From contig JALLAZ010000125.1 in the NCBI GenBank assembly GCA_036939755.1, positions 1 to 41,860 on the forward strand: a DNA stretch of 41,860 nt, read 5' to 3'. The position numbers were made by a program, and so were the translations under genes. The stretch is from Stephanodiscus triporus (lineage: Eukaryota; Bacillariophyta; Thalassiosirophyceae; Thalassiosirales; Thalassiosiraceae). How positions within the stretch are numbered: the stretch's first letter is position 1; each line of letters begins with the position of its first letter. A model generated the notes under the pieces. It saw only the letters and a list, made by a program, of their open reading frames with translations. It ran no database searches and was not told the DNA's origin. This document shows positions 10,310 through 19,994 of this stretch, piece by piece.

Positions 10310-10384
10310 ATGCTATCCTCCACTTTCAAGTCCAATAAACTACCGTCGGCCACTCCCAATATGCTTTCCTCCACTTTCAGGTCT
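10292..10384 (+). repeat. Imperfect ~42-bp direct duplication carrying two start codons
   Basis: Copy 1 spans about 10292-10333 and copy 2 about 10342-10384. Both contain ACCGTCGGCC(A)TTCCCAA-type sequence, then ATGCT(A/T)TCCTCCACTTTCA. A one-base indel just before the second ATG puts the two start codons 51 nt apart and therefore in one frame. Confidence 0.9.
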
Positions 10385-11559
10385 ATCGTCGTCGGTGCTG
10401 TGTTCCTCGCCTTGCCAGCGGCCGCTCAGACGATTGGAAACTTCGACATCGTCTTCAACAATCTCTCGATCAACTTCCAGAGTAGCGTGACCGATGAACT
10501 CACGCTGGACTATAACATTGGGAAGGATAGTAGCGGGTATCAGGTTGATCTCTACGAAAAGACCTGCAGTGGGCCAATCACGGGAATGACCGTCACGAAG
10601 AACACCGTCCGGACGGCTGATGTCACGGCCAATTACGATGGACTCGAGGTCACGATCGACCTGGATAAGTCGACCATCACATCAAGCAACATCTGGTCGA
10701 TGGGTGCTACCCTTGAGTTTTGCGTCAGGCTTCAGCTTCTGTCAAATGGCGAAGTCATAAAACAAGAGTAAGGTTGATGTGTGTTTTCCTATTGTAGATA
10801 CTGCATTCTTGCGACCACAGATTCAACCTCGTCACTCTTTACCCCCTCTGTAGTATGCGCATAATTGATATTCCCTTCGACCTCAGTGTTGACTTTGAAA
10901 CTGCCAATGTGGCGGTACTGAGTGAATCTTTGACAAGCGCCTCAGGCACCGCGGACGTTAGTAGCTACATCAAGGCGTGCAAGTGCAATGATCTCGACTC
11001 GTTCAATTGCAACACGAGTCCCCACTCTCCCGACACTATTCTCTACGTTTGTATTACATCTATCGACCCGGACGTGGAGATTAATTATATCGAGAGTCTC
11101 GGGATAATCAAAAGAAATGCGCTTGGTGACGAAACGTTGGAGGTCGTCGCCTTTACGGCCATCCAGAATAATGATACCTCCTCCATGACCGCAAAGAATG
11201 CGACCGCCGTCGGCATTGCAATGATTGTGCCAACTAGGTTCTTTTCCTACAGTGGAATGTCCTCCATCGAAGTCTCCGGAATAGCCGACATGAAACTCGT
11301 TGGATCACGTCGTCTCATCGATAAGCTAGCTCATGACGCAAGCCACATATCTCGCGACATGTCCTACAGTCGAATGACGCGTGGGGAAGAAACCGAGACT
11401 GCATTCGAATTCAGCATCCAGATGGAGCCCGGGAGTGCGATCCCTGATGAAGAGTGGTCTACCACCCATGTGGGTTCAGGCGGTACCATCAATTTGCTTG
11501 GAATTGCTTACTCCTTCATTGGAGCAGCCACCTACTACCTTTGGGCCTCCTTCATGTGA
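10361..11559 (+). CDS. Secreted or membrane-anchored protein of unknown family, two exons
   Basis: Exon 1 is 10361-10767 (an upstream in-frame ATG at 10310 exists). Exon 2 most likely runs 10854-11559 after an 86-nt intron with a pyrimidine-rich acceptor, giving 370 residues. An alternative in-frame acceptor at 10820 would give a 53-nt intron and 11 more residues. From the second ATG the protein has a textbook signal peptide (MLSSTFRSIVVGAVFLALPAAA, then Q), which is why that start is preferred. The lumenal part has few Cys (CKCNDLD motif near residue 170) and several NxT/NxS sites. The C-terminus ends in a hydrophobic stretch of about 22 residues with almost no tail (ending YYLWASFM), suggesting a tail anchor or GPI signal. 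No domain family was recognised. Confidence 0.75.
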
Positions 11560-11791
11560 AAAAGGTCAGTTGTTTGTCGTGCACCAGAAACTATGGCTCA
11601 GCTGTGCACTGGAGTGTAGTTCATAGATGTTATTAGATTGAGTAAAATGTTCACAAGCTTGTTATCCGGGGATAAGCTGTACAAATGATGCTACGTCTTT
11701 GAAAGGAACATTCGCTTCTCAATCTGACTGCGCGACGTGCCACTAGCATTGAACGTAGCTCCGAAAATAGCATGCAAAGTTTCATTCAACA
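11560..11791. other. Convergent intergenic spacer
   Basis: This gap lies between the secreted-protein gene (+) and the disrupted Ubl gene (-), so it should hold two 3' ends. No repeat or motif was seen. Confidence 0.4.
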
Positions 11792-12564
11792 TTAGCTGAG
11801 CCTGAAATCCCCCCTGATGTCAATCATATTGCCAAACTCCATCTCGCTGTTCAACGCTTTGCCTTTTCCGTCACAAATGATCATTTCCTGGGTAGATAGC
11901 CCGATTTTGCTCGCAATCATCGACTTCACTCGAAGAATACTTTCACAGATATTTACGACTAGTTCAATGGGTGGCAACTTGCTGTCAATGGACATCACAT
12001 TACAAAAATGTGTATTTCCTGTTTTCTCTCGTTTAACCTCTCCATCTTTTTGTCATGTTCAATTTTCAGATGTTTTCTCATCTCATCCTTTTCACGCTGG
12101 CCCTCCCTTGCCTTCTCCTCCTTTTCACGCTGGGCCACCCTTGCCCTCTGAATCTTGTTAGGATGAACGAAGATTATTTCATTTCTATTGATAATGCCTT
12201 CTGAAAGAATTGGATTCTGCTCATCGACAGCAAGCAAAAGAGCCTTGACCGATTCATTTTTCCATGCGGTTTGCTTGATTAATGCAAAACGTCCTCTTCT
12301 CACTTTCATTGTGTGGGTAATCAAATTATTCAGCAGACCGTGGATACGCGTGCCCTTCAGAAGACACGGGTATGCTTGCTGGGCAACTTTTCCGATGGCC
12401 AAAATTCCATAGGCATTTATGCACAGCTTGTCGACAATGTGCTTTATCATCATCTTAACAGGTTGCCCTGTCTGTTCCAACGTCCATGATCTGTAAGTCT
12501 TGCTCTTGACCTCAGGATTTGCCCAGTCGGAAGGTCCACTAATGGGTAACAAGTAAACTATCAA
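11792..12564 (-). pseudogene. Coiled-coil protein with C-terminal ubiquitin-like domain, frameshifted
   Basis: Two minus-strand frames abut. The first (12564-11995) has no good ATG before 12453 and may need an upstream exon. It encodes a globular region and then a charged helix rich in Lys, Glu and Arg, ending with IHIFVM. The second (11998-11792) continues as a ubiquitin-like fold, with SILRVKSMIASKIGLS matching the ubiquitin helix (TIENVKAKIQDKEGIP) and ICDGKGKAL matching IFAGKQL. The break falls in the first beta-strand of the Ubl, beside a run of five T at about 12004-12008 on the complement. A single-base length change there would restore one frame. This could be a true pseudogene, a sequencing or assembly error in a homopolymer, or (less likely) programmed frameshifting. 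No diglycine C-terminus is present, so conjugation would not be expected. Confidence 0.6.
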
Positions 12565-12565
12565 A

Positions 12566-12789
12566 ATCGATGAGTAAACAAGACACAGAAAAGGATTGCA
12601 ATCGAGATGTCTGCAAATTGCCTCGGAGATGCCTCACAAAAATTATAGTCATCATCGAGTTGCATTGGCCAATTACGTAAAGATGTTACACTCATGGAAT
12701 CCGACAATGAAAATAACCTGCCCGAAAGTTGGTGCATAGGTTTCTGGAGCATGTGCTTGCGCACCAGGGATCAGATTTGCAACTTTCAC
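12566..12789. repeat. Tandem duplication, unit 1 (224 bp)
   Basis: This unit begins ATCGATGAGTAAACAAGACAC and ends with GATTTGCAACTTTCAC. The adjacent unit starts with the same motif (one base different) and ends identically. It lacks 28 bases present near the start of unit 2. Both units keep a minus-strand open stretch with the same reading, but most differences are amino-acid-changing, so coding status is not supported. Confidence 0.88.
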
Positions 12790-13041
12790 ATCGACGAGTA
12801 AACAAGACACTTTGCTACTCATCGGTTGAATCCGTTTCGGAAAAGGATTGCAATCCAGATGTCTGCAAATTGCCTCAGAGATGCCTCACAAAAATTATAG
12901 TCATCATCAAGTTGCATTGGCCATTTACGTAAAGTTGTTACACTTATGGAATCCGATGATGAAAATAACGTGCCCGAAAGTTGGTGCATAGGTTTCTGGA
13001 ACATGTGATTGCGCACCAGGGATCAGATTTGCAACTTTCAC
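12790..13041. repeat. Tandem duplication, unit 2 (252 bp)
   Basis: This is the second copy, head to tail with unit 1. The units differ by about ten scattered substitutions plus one 28-base indel near 12810-12840. The level of divergence suggests an old local duplication and not an assembly artefact. Confidence 0.88.
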
Positions 13042-13358
13042 GAATGATGAAAATTCTCTACAGGCTCTCAGAGGATCTTCCACGTACGATGCTTTTCCAT
13101 ACCATCAAAATCTAGCTGGTAAGTTGCGCTAATCTACAATATTACGGTGTTTTTTGAATCAATCTAAAACATAATCCACATTGACTGGATCATTGGGGTT
13201 TATGACACGAGGAATGCCGATTACGTTAGAACAAGTCAGCTTGGCGGATGTGTGTGGATGCGATGTACCAAAGAACGCAGGTTGTTCAAATTTCAATTTG
13301 AAAAAAGATGCAACATTACCAGAGAGCTCATTTGTTTTTGAAACAGAACTAACCAAAG

Positions 13359-13988
13359 ATGGCTGTGACACCGTCGTCTGCGAAGAAGGTTGTTTGCAAG
13401 GCTGTTGCAGTGAAGATCGCAAAGTTGTCGTCATCTACCAAGACCAAAAAGGTAGATTGCATGGCTGTTGCTGTGAAGGCAACCAGGGAATACCTTATTT
13501 GGGATGATCGCTTCGTCTAGCTTGTTGATTACAAGAATCAGCACGGTCATAGTAATCCTAAATGGAGTACCAAACTTGGAATTCGGTGTACGAATCAACA
13601 AAATGCATTCAAAGCAAACAAACTTCGTCATTACCAGATGAATAAGTTAGCTTCTATCGCCTTTCAGTTCTCTGTAGCTCTAGTGTGAGGTCGACCCCGG
13701 GTTGAGGCTCCGAAGCTTAATGCTCCTATTAGGAAGAAGATGACATGGGACGATCGCTTTGCCAAGCTTGTGGCCTTCAAGAACGAGCACGGTCATGCCA
13801 GTCCTGTAGCTACAACTTTGCTAGGTATATGGTGCTCTGGTTTGCGCAGATCATTTATGGCGAGGTTGGACCTAAACAAGTACAGCAAAAAATGTATGAT
13901 CACACGGATTCACCAATATCAGATTGACATGCTGGTTAATATTGGATTTCAGTTCAAACAGAAACGCAGGGGGGATCACAAAACATGA
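13359..13988 (+). pseudogene. Helicase-associated (HA) repeat gene with two nonsense codons
   Basis: One reading frame from the ATG at 13359 to the TGA at 13986-13988 encodes a Lys-rich leader with an internal repeat (KKVVCKAVAVK / KKVDCMAVAVK). Two HA repeats follow: WDDRFV, stop, LVDYKNQHGH, then WDDRFAKLVAFKNEHGH. The frame is interrupted only by TAG at 13518-13520 and TGA at 13686-13688; no frameshift is needed. The first stop replaces the residue equivalent to Lys in the second repeat. Sequence around the stops still reads as good HA protein, so inactivation looks recent. Alternatives are readthrough, splicing around each stop, or base-call errors. The function of the ancestor is unknown beyond the presumed nucleic-acid-binding HA fold. 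Confidence 0.72.
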
Positions 13989-14080
13989 TTTGCGCACTGA
14001 CATGCGCGTGTCATGCCTGAAGTGCATGTTATCTTGCCCGAACCAACTTTACCTGAAATGCCCGCCATTCCTGTGATGCC

Positions 14081-14134
14081 GGTCATGCCTGACTTGTCGG
14101 TCATGCCTGACTTGTCGGTCATGCCTGACTTGTC
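14081..14134. repeat. 18-bp minisatellite, three copies
   Basis: Three exact copies of GGTCATGCCTGACTTGTC, followed by a fourth truncated start (GGTC). Being a multiple of three, the repeat leaves a short plus-strand frame open (14013-14216, repeating VMPDLS) and one on the minus strand. Neither has other coding support. Confidence 0.9.
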
Positions 14135-14216
14135 GGTCTTGTTGCAGCCACCAAACAGTCCTTCTGTTGGGTTGGAGCCACCTCTGGAAATGGCGCTCAA
14201 CTACACAGACGTTTAG

Positions 14217-14741
14217 ATGTTATTAGATAAACATTATTTTATTATTTGCGTAGTAGAAACAGTGCATCTATTTACCGAGACAGACCATGAGTTTCCAAGT
14301 TTTGTAAGATGTTGGCCATGATCTCTTTACATCTAGATATCTTCACACCGCTCAAGACATTGCTGCTGCCGAAGGGTGGCATGAGATAACCATTTGACGG
14401 GGTTGTACCATTGGACCATGAAAAAAATGCAATACCCCCCCCCTCCCCCCCCTAGCCTTCCACGAGCCTCCCATGAGCCTCCCACGAGCCGCAAGTAACT
14501 TCCCTCCCCTATCCTCCGCGCTCCCGTTCTGGCGGCGCAGCGCGTGGGGGTGGAGCGCTTTTCTCCCCTGGATCTCCCCCCCCTCCTCTCGGAGGACAAG
14601 CCGGAGGAATTCGGCCGTATGATTGGCGTGAGACCATCCCTTCCCCCTTCCCCCTCCCCCCTCCTCCCATCACCACTCATTACTTTGCCTCCCCCACTCC
14701 CCGATATCTCTCTCTATCCGCACGCCTCCGCCCAATCTAAT
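14217..14741. other. Non-coding stretch with poly-C / homopyrimidine tracts
   Basis: Contains C-runs near 14435-14455 and extended pyrimidine-rich sequence at 14570-14700, plus a small repeat of CCTCCCA(C/T)GAGC near 14460-14490. It lies just beyond the stop of the Gln-rich gene on the minus strand and is probably its 3' UTR and flank. No supported gene is seen. Confidence 0.45.
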
Positions 14742-16121
14742 TTACATCCCGAAGAAATCCAACAGCGAACCGAGGGCATTGCGTTCCCTCACGGCCTCGG
14801 CCGAGCCGTTGTAAGCGAGTATCTCGTGCGGGCCGATCATGTTGCCCCGATCTTTACGGTCGCCGCCGCCGCAAGGCTGCTGTATCTGCTGCTGCTGCTG
14901 TTGGACCGCCGAGGAGGACGGTCGGATGCCGCTATTGTTGGTTGTTGACGCAGACGTCATCGTCGTCGTCGGATTGGAATTGCCGTTGAGGTGATGATGG
15001 GGGATATTGTGGTCCGACGGCACAGAGGCCGACATGCCGGATCGTGACAGGCGCAGCGATTGCTGTTGATGTTGTTGTTGTTGCGGCTGATGATGAATGT
15101 TACCGCTGCCGTGCTGGTTGTGCTGCTGAAATTTGTTCTTAATGAGCGCGTGTATCTCCGTCTGCAATCGATTGACCATCTCCATGAGCTTGTCGACCTT
15201 GACCTTCTCCTCCCTCACCATCTTCTCGGCGTGTTCCTTCTCGTCGACAAGGTTCTTGAACATCGCCCTCCATTTCTTCTCGTGCTGGGCCAGCGTGCGC
15301 TCCAGCTTGCGCGAGCGCACTTGCTCGACCTCGAGACGCGACTCGAGATCGACGTGCAGGCGCTCGAGGTCGACGAGTCGACGTGATTGGGTTTCGATGA
15401 TGCGGACGTACTCGCGGAGCTCGCGCACCTCCTCGGACACGATGCGTTCGTACAGTGGCGTGTTGGTCGGCGTAGACGCGGCGGAGTTCGCGGCGGCAGC
15501 AGTGGCGGCGGCGATTGTGGTGGAGTTCGGGTTGATGTTGGCCGTCGTTGACGACGTCACGTTGTTGTTGATGTGCACGATGCTTGGGTTGCCTGCATTA
15601 CTACCATTATTGCCACGTTGATTATTAGCATTGTTATTATTTTTGGTGGATGATTGGGAAGGAGGTGGCAACGGCGCCTCCTGCTGCTTATTAGTGTTGG
15701 CATTGTTGGCAACGATCCTCATGTCATTGGTGCGTTGGTGATGCTGCTGCGGATGTTGTTGCTGTTGCTGCTGTTGTTGTTGATGATGATGCTGCTGAGC
15801 CTGGCGATTATTATTGTGGTTGTTCATATCATTGTTTTGTGGTCCTCCTATTTGATATGCAACGTGTTGCGGCTGCGGTGGATGGTGATGCTGCTGCAAT
15901 GAATATTGTCGTGTCGTCGACGGATGCTGCTGCTGCTGCTGCGGCGGCGGCGGCGGCGGCTGTTGCGGCTGCTGCTGTGATTGTGACGACGGCGGAATAA
16001 TATTATGATTGGTGTTGTGAGCCAGGCGGTGTGCTGCTACCGCAGCGTTGTGCTGTGCCTGCGATTGATTATATGCCGCCGCATGATGTTGTTGTTGCGT
16101 CCGCGACAGCTGTGGCTGCAT
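14742..16121 (-). CDS. Gln/Asn/His-rich coiled-coil protein
   Basis: Single-exon gene of 459 residues from the ATG at 16121; a slightly longer reading from a GTG is unlikely. The first ~215 residues are prion-like low complexity, with poly-Gln, His-Gln and Asn tracts, a Pro run and an Ala-rich patch. Residues ~220-330 form a heptad-like coiled coil (VRELREYVRIIETQSRRLVD onward, rich in Glu, Arg and Leu). A second Gln/His/Ser-rich segment follows. The final ~30 residues (ending ERNALGSLLDFFGM) are of normal complexity and may be a short conserved motif. A low-complexity plus coiled-coil architecture is common in scaffolds and RNA-granule proteins, but no specific function is claimed. Normal amino acid composition in the coil and the tail supports a real gene. 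The gene diverges from SPX-GDPD. Confidence 0.72.
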   Translation of the reverse strand: MQPQLSRTQQQHHAAAYNQSQAQHNAAVAAHRLAHNTNHNIIPPSSQSQQQPQQPPPPPPQQQQQHPSTTRQYSLQQHHHPPQPQHVAYQIGGPQNNDMNNHNNNRQAQQHHHQQQQQQQQQHPQQHHQRTNDMRIVANNANTNKQQEAPLPPPSQSSTKNNNNANNQRGNNGSNAGNPSIVHINNNVTSSTTANINPNSTTIAAATAAAANSAASTPTNTPLYERIVSEEVRELREYVRIIETQSRRLVDLERLHVDLESRLEVEQVRSRKLERTLAQHEKKWRAMFKNLVDEKEHAEKMVREEKVKVDKLMEMVNRLQTEIHALIKNKFQQHNQHGSGNIHHQPQQQQHQQQSLRLSRSGMSASVPSDHNIPHHHLNGNSNPTTTMTSASTTNNSGIRPSSSAVQQQQQQIQQPCGGGDRKDRGNMIGPHEILAYNGSAEAVRERNALGSLLDFFGM

Positions 16122-16721
16122 GATAAACGAACGACGCACACCGCACTACCTCCTACTCCTCCTGCTGCTGCTGCTCCTAGCCTGCTGTTGCTGCTATCCC
16201 GTTGTTGCTGCTCGCTATGGCTGCCGCCACTCGCCACTTGTTGCTGCGTCCCTGATGAAGCAGTGTTATTATGAATCAACTGAGAACTCCACATGCACAG
16301 CCAACAAAGGAAGAGTCTGAGGCCTGAGGCCTGAGGCATGAAGGGAAATGGGAGTTGTCAGCAAAGGTGTGTAAATTACCCCACTCACCAGCGCCTGCGA
16401 CAGAACCTTCTGGCCTTCGCTTGTACGACCGTCTTCGGATATAAATATAGGGTACTAATTCCTATCGCACTTAGAAACCCTAACGTTCGGGCACCGCTCC
16501 CACATCTCTGTGTCCACTCGAGATTTTTGTGTTCCAAGCGAGAAACGACACGTCTCACCCACGCACCAAGCCAAGACAATGGCATTCGAAATCCACCCCA
16601 TCATTCTCGCCGTAATCTGGAATATGATGCTCCTGCATTCAGCGGATATCCCATCATAGCATCAAGCATAATCGTCAATCATATCTTCCACCCATCAAGT
16701 ATCTAAAGTAGCAGTCTTGTC
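16122..16721. promoter_or_regulatory. 600-bp divergent promoter region with TATA-like element
   Basis: Lies between the Gln-rich gene (-) and the SPX-GDPD gene (+), so it holds both promoters. A TATAAATA sequence at 16440-16447 lies about 280 bp upstream of the SPX start. There is a CTG-repeat patch near 16155-16200 and three overlapping copies of CTGAGGC near 16317-16338. No coding frame of normal composition was seen. Confidence 0.45.
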
Positions 16722-19627
16722 ATGGTGAAATTCGGCAAGCATGTCGATTTTTTCATGGGCGCTGGTCGAGGGCTGTACGTCGTCCCTTACAAGGACGTGC
16801 AGCGCAAGACCTGCAACGACCTCCCGTCGTCCCCACCTCCCTCCCCGCCGCCGCCGCTGCCGACACCCGACGTGTCAACCGCGCCGTCCATCGGTAGGTC
16901 GGGACTGAGCGCGCTCTTCGACGACGATGGCGACGATATCCACAGCGTCGCCGACGACGCCGAGGAGGCGATTGACGCCGTCTCGATCAATGTCAGGGCG
17001 AACGCAGTCACCATCACCGCCGGGACCGGCGCGGAGCTCGCCGCGGCGCTGAGGCAGTCCCTGCAACTGTCGGTCTCGCAGCGCAATTCCTCCAAGCATC
17101 AGCAGCAGCAGAGAACGACGAAACATGTTGGGGCGAGGGAGGCGGCGGCGACGGCGGCTGCGGCTGCGGATTTCGATTTGGAAGGAGAAATGACAACGAT
17201 GATCATCCCGCTGGAACATGATGGCCATGATCTCGGCGCCCTAGCGAAGGTTGCGGAGGTCGTGGAGGTCGCGGACAACGATGGGGTGTTCGCGAACTTT
17301 TTCCTCACGCAGAGATTTCAGAACGAATGGAGGAAGTGTCTGAGGCGGGCGTCGGACGACTTCGACAGGGCGATGCAGACTTTCTGGAGAGAGGTGAGTG
17401 ATATTTTACATTCCTACGTTGGATTTGACTTCGCCCCGTCGCTGGGTTCATTCGGCGCCGTGATTATTTTGGTCGAATGAATGTAATTTTTTTTTCCCCG
17501 TCACGGCAAAATGACACGGACCATCCTCGAATCTTTCCAAAGGTGTTCGATGGGATGGCCGAGCACCAAACCCTCGAGCCTCATATCGGCCGTGGGGCGC
17601 TTCCAGACGCCGCCCTCCAGGCGTACGTGGGATGCGTCCCCCCCGAGCTCGCGCATCACACCTTCAGCCTGCTCAAGGACGTACACGCGACGGCGCTTAT
17701 CAACGCCGAGGCGCTGCGCAAGCTGGTCAAGAAGTTCGACAAGAAGATGGCGCGCGGCGGCGGCGGAGAAAATGGCAACGGCAATGGCAACGGCAACAGC
17801 AACAGCAACCGCAATGGGGGAGGACTGAGCGCAAGGTTGCTGCCCGAATTATACGCGAGCAACTTCACGGGGAGCCTGGCAAGTTTGGAGGGGGGGCTGG
17901 CGCTGTTGCGGATATTGTTGAATATCGACGATGAGGAGGAGAATGCCACCACCGCTTCCACTGCCACCACCAGTAACAATACCAGCAACAACAACAATAA
18001 TTACAACAACAACAGCAATGCGTTCCCTGGCAATGAGGATGGTGGGTCGGAAGAGGTGCTCTTGACCGGATCCGGATACTTCGGGAACAGGCACAACAAG
18101 GAGGCTGTCGACGCCGAGCTCGTCAAGAGACGGAAGGAGGAATTGGAATGGCTCTGCAATATGGTTGCGGGGATCGATCCCATCTACATCCCGCACCTTG
18201 TGGCGCATCGCGGATTCCACAGTCCGCTCGATCGGAGCGATGTACGACCTCTTGAGAACTCCCTGACTGCGTACGAGGCGGCGTGGACAAATGGCCTCCA
18301 CCTTTGCGAGTGTGACATTGCCCTGACGAAGGATGAGCGCATAATACTTGCGCATGATGAGAACTTTGCCAGACTTGGCATGGACCCAGCTTCGCCGCTC
18401 TGCAATAAGACTGTTCGTGATCTTACCTTCAAGGAACTTATGAATTGCCCCATCAAGAGTGGGGCCCGCCCGCCATTGCTGTTCGACGTGCTCCGTTCGG
18501 CCGCGGCAATCGGTGGGGACGCGAAGATGGTCGTGGAAATCAAGGCGGGTAACATGGACGCGGGAACGTCGTTGGCACGCATCTTCATGCGTCATCCGCA
18601 GCTGATGGATCATGTCGCCATTGTCATGAGCTTCGACGCGTTCATCATGCATAATTTTAGGAGGGAGATGGCGGTCGTGTACGAACACCTTCATAGTGTG
18701 CAACCGCAACAACAATTGCAACATCCGATCGACCACCGAAAGGACACGTCGACTGCCGCGCCTAGTCGAAAATTGTCGCACGATGGCGAACTCGTAGAGC
18801 ACGAAAAATCCCTTCTCCCACCAAAGATGCCAGTCTCTCGCTCCCGCTCCAACACCCTAGGATCGAGTCCCCATCTTGGTCCGTCAAAGCTGTTGCATTC
18901 TCACGGCCGTTTACCGTCAATGATGGGAGGACACAAGCGTATAGATTCGCAGGACCTATTCGGACTGGGCTCCAGCATTGGGGGATGGAATAACGCCACT
19001 GATAATATTTCGCAATTCGGATTGAATCTGGTAGACATTGATGCTCCCATGATATCCTCCCCCCCTAAAACGACGTTTTTGCCAAATATTTGCAAGAGCA
19101 TGGATAATTTACAGCATCAACATCAGCAATCGCACGAAAAGAGAGATACAGACCCAACCCATCCTACCCCCCAGCCATCGCCGGAGCCGGCGCCGGTGGC
19201 GACCAACGCGGCCAACGCGGCCAAGTACGGGGGCGCGATCAAATCGTTTCCCAAAATATTACTGCTCACGATAAACAACACAAGAGAACCGGACGACAAC
19301 CACCAGTTTGTGGACTTTACGAAGCCGGACAAGGTCGCGAAGCTGCTCCGGGGCGGCGACGGCGGGTCCCTCGACGGCGTATACATGCAATATCAGAAAG
19401 AGATGATAACTCCGAAGGGATCTAAGGCGATGCGAGACCTGGGTGCTTTGTACCATGTGGGAGTCTGGGGCACTGAACCAGACGATTGGGACACCTTTCA
19501 CACATTGGTAAATGAGTGTCACGTCTCGTACGTGAATACTGACCTGCCGAAGCACTTCCGGAGGAAGATGAAGAGGTCGATATCTGCAAATTCGCTGGCG
19601 ATGAATGGAATACTGGCCAGACATTGA
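16722..19627 (+). CDS. SPX domain-glycerophosphodiester phosphodiesterase fusion
   Basis: Exons 16722-17393 and 17543-19627 join in phase 0 across a 149-nt intron (donor GTGAGT), giving 918 residues. The N-terminus MVKFGKHVDF and the later ALRKLVKKFDKK (~281) are SPX hallmarks; the basic Lys set binds inositol pyrophosphates in known SPX domains. Low-complexity inserts interrupt the SPX domain (Pro, Asp, Gly/Asn runs). The GDPD domain starts near residue 443 with AHRGFHSP, then ENSLTAYE, ECDIALTKDE and AHDENFARL, the catalytic His/Glu/Asp/His set. It is interrupted by a ~180-residue Ser/Pro/His-rich insert (610-786) and ends near residue 890 (YVNTDLPKHF). The expected reaction is hydrolysis of glycerophosphodiesters to glycerol-3-phosphate and alcohol, with phosphate-status sensing. 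Fungal Gde1/Pho81 carry ankyrin repeats between these domains; none is seen here. Confidence 0.92.
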
Positions 19628-19994
19628 GGCCAAGTCCTTGGATGATGCCCGATGTTGCTCGAGATTTGACATGAGAAACTTTGACCCGTGCCATCTTACT
19701 TATGACCCAATAAGATGTCAAGGAAGAGGAGGAATTCCGAAAACTCGAATAATTAAAGAAACAAGATTCGATTTTAGTTGAACGAGGTCTTGAATGGATT
19801 GCTGCTAACAATTCTTTTGATCGCAAATATTTAAATCGCGTCCTCACACACATCAATCTACTATGGTAATTAGGGTTCGGCCAGGAATGGAACACTCGCG
19901 CCCCATTGATTTCGAACGTGCGACAAATGAATGCAGATTGAATTAAATGTTTATGTCTATTTCTCTAGAGAGTATGGAGTCGATTAGACAACTA
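19628..19994. other. Convergent intergenic spacer
   Basis: This 367-base spacer separates the 3' ends of SPX-GDPD (+) and the ARP4-like gene (-). It is AT-rich with no obvious repeat, RNA gene or open frame of normal composition. Confidence 0.45.

Noticed and set aside
13181..13507. Cys-rich 108-codon plus-strand frame
   Set aside because: It starts at a TTG and overlaps the HA-pseudogene frame, which has clear family similarity in another phase. The Cys run is a shadow of Ala/Val/Lys codons.
14081..14134. CRISPR-like regular repeats
   Set aside because: Units are contiguous with no spacers and the genome is eukaryotic.
16470..16486. AAACCCTAA as an interstitial telomere repeat
   Set aside because: A single copy only; chance occurrence in a promoter region.
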